64,000 nt of DNA from Aestuariivivens sediminicola (GTDB lineage: Bacteria; Bacteroidota; Bacteroidia; Flavobacteriales; Flavobacteriaceae). Location: positions 930,001-994,000 of the forward strand of contig NZ_JAKMCM010000001.1 of the NCBI RefSeq assembly GCF_022662015.1, read 5' to 3'. Shown here one piece after another: positions 63,707-64,000 of the stretch. The notes beneath the pieces are model-generated. The model saw only the letters and a list, made by a program, of their open reading frames with translations, did not search any database and was not told where the DNA came from. The position numbers and the translations under genes are program-made. Each line of letters begins with the position of its first letter. The first letter of the stretch is position 1.

Positions 63707-64000
63707 TTAATGGCCTTTAATTTTGAGGGTTAACATTTCCAAAAGAAACAATGGCGTTGAATACATATATCTTTTTGTCAACCTCCAGGCCGTAAAACTT
63801 CTGTAGAGCCATTCCATTTTACAGGCGATAACCCACTTGGGTGCTCTTTTTTTGGTTTCAGCCACAAAATCGAACACTGCACCTATGGTACAAATTATCT
63901 TGGCGTCAATGAATTCTTTATTTTGATGCACCCATTTTTCCTGTTTAGGGGCCGTCATTCCGACAAACAATATATCAGGTTGAAAAGCATTGATTCTTTG
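63707..64000 (-). CDS. WecG/TagA/CpsF glycosyltransferase, C-terminal part (5' end outside window)
   Basis: The minus-strand frame stays open to the window edge, giving 97 residues. QRINAFQPDILFVGMTAPKQEKWV is the hallmark of the WecG/TagA/CpsF family, which transfers N-acetylmannosaminuronic acid, ManNAc or a related sugar to a lipid-linked acceptor. GAVFDFVAETKKRAPKWVIACKMEWLYR follows as in complete members. It lies 2 nt upstream of the O-antigen ligase gene. Confidence 0.9.
   Translation of the reverse strand, partial: QRINAFQPDILFVGMTAPKQEKWVHQNKEFIDAKIICTIGAVFDFVAETKKRAPKWVIACKMEWLYRSFTAWRLTKRYMYSTPLFLLEMLTLKIKGH

Overview
The window looks like a chromosomal segment of a marine-type member of the Flavobacteriaceae (Bacteroidota). 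It is AT-rich. Promoters fit the Bacteroidota pattern TTG-N17-23-TAnnTTTG, and Shine-Dalgarno sites are generally lacking. It carries lineage-specific genes: the gliding lipoprotein GldH, the type IX secretion/gliding lipoprotein PorW/SprE, RicT, an HU-CCDC81/SPOR protein, and DUF4292, DUF5687, DUF6168, DUF6341 and DUF6427 families. No tRNA, rRNA, CRISPR array, insertion sequence or phage gene was seen. The domain and family names below come from recognising motifs by eye, not from a search.

Region by region. (1) 1-6.3 kb is a haem biosynthesis cluster: end of hemA, a fused hemC-hemD, hemE, an EI24-type membrane protein, a GNAT acetyltransferase, hemF and hemB, many with overlapping ends. (2) 6.3-15.9 kb is mixed metabolism: a second GNAT, two serine hydrolases, a CNNM/CBS protein, an O6-alkylguanine-DNA alkyltransferase, a PolB-type exonuclease, a fused Opp/Dpp ABC ATPase and acetoacetyl-CoA synthetase. 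(3) 16-21.4 kb (minus strand) holds trhO, ricT, gldH and a class A penicillin-binding protein. (4) 21.4-30.5 kb holds a candidate small transcription unit, recA, an ECF sigma factor with a membrane-anchored beta-barrel partner, plsC, trpS, dprA, a SPOR protein and an acyl-CoA thioesterase. (5) 30.5-36.6 kb (minus) holds envelope genes (EnvC-like, DUF4292 lipoprotein, TPR protein), dut and a flippase.

(6) 36.7-47.7 kb (minus) holds the F-type ATP synthase genes atpB-E-F-H-A-G, without atpD/atpC. Upstream are DUF6168, AtpZ/AtpI, a bactofilin, PorW/SprE and a two-gene ABC exporter. (7) 47.8-54 kb holds a PaaE-like reductase, a family 9 glycosyltransferase, DUF4254, an uracil-phosphoribosyltransferase-type gene, DUF6427, DUF6341 and purD. 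(8) 54 kb to the end is the edge of an exopolysaccharide/O-antigen locus: CapK-like ligase, wecB, WbuB-type glycosyltransferase, initiating sugar-phosphate transferase, UDP-glucuronate decarboxylase, UDP-glucose dehydrogenase, a secreted beta-propeller-like protein, an O-antigen ligase and a WecG/TagA transferase cut by the window end.

Most of the window is ordinary housekeeping sequence. The signals that gene annotation does not explain are: a promoter/short-ORF/hairpin/terminator unit between trhO and recA; a 12-bp hairpin just after atpE; a 50-nt overlap of atpZ with the bactofilin gene; two small unlisted ORFs; and the unassigned propeller-like protein in the polysaccharide operon.
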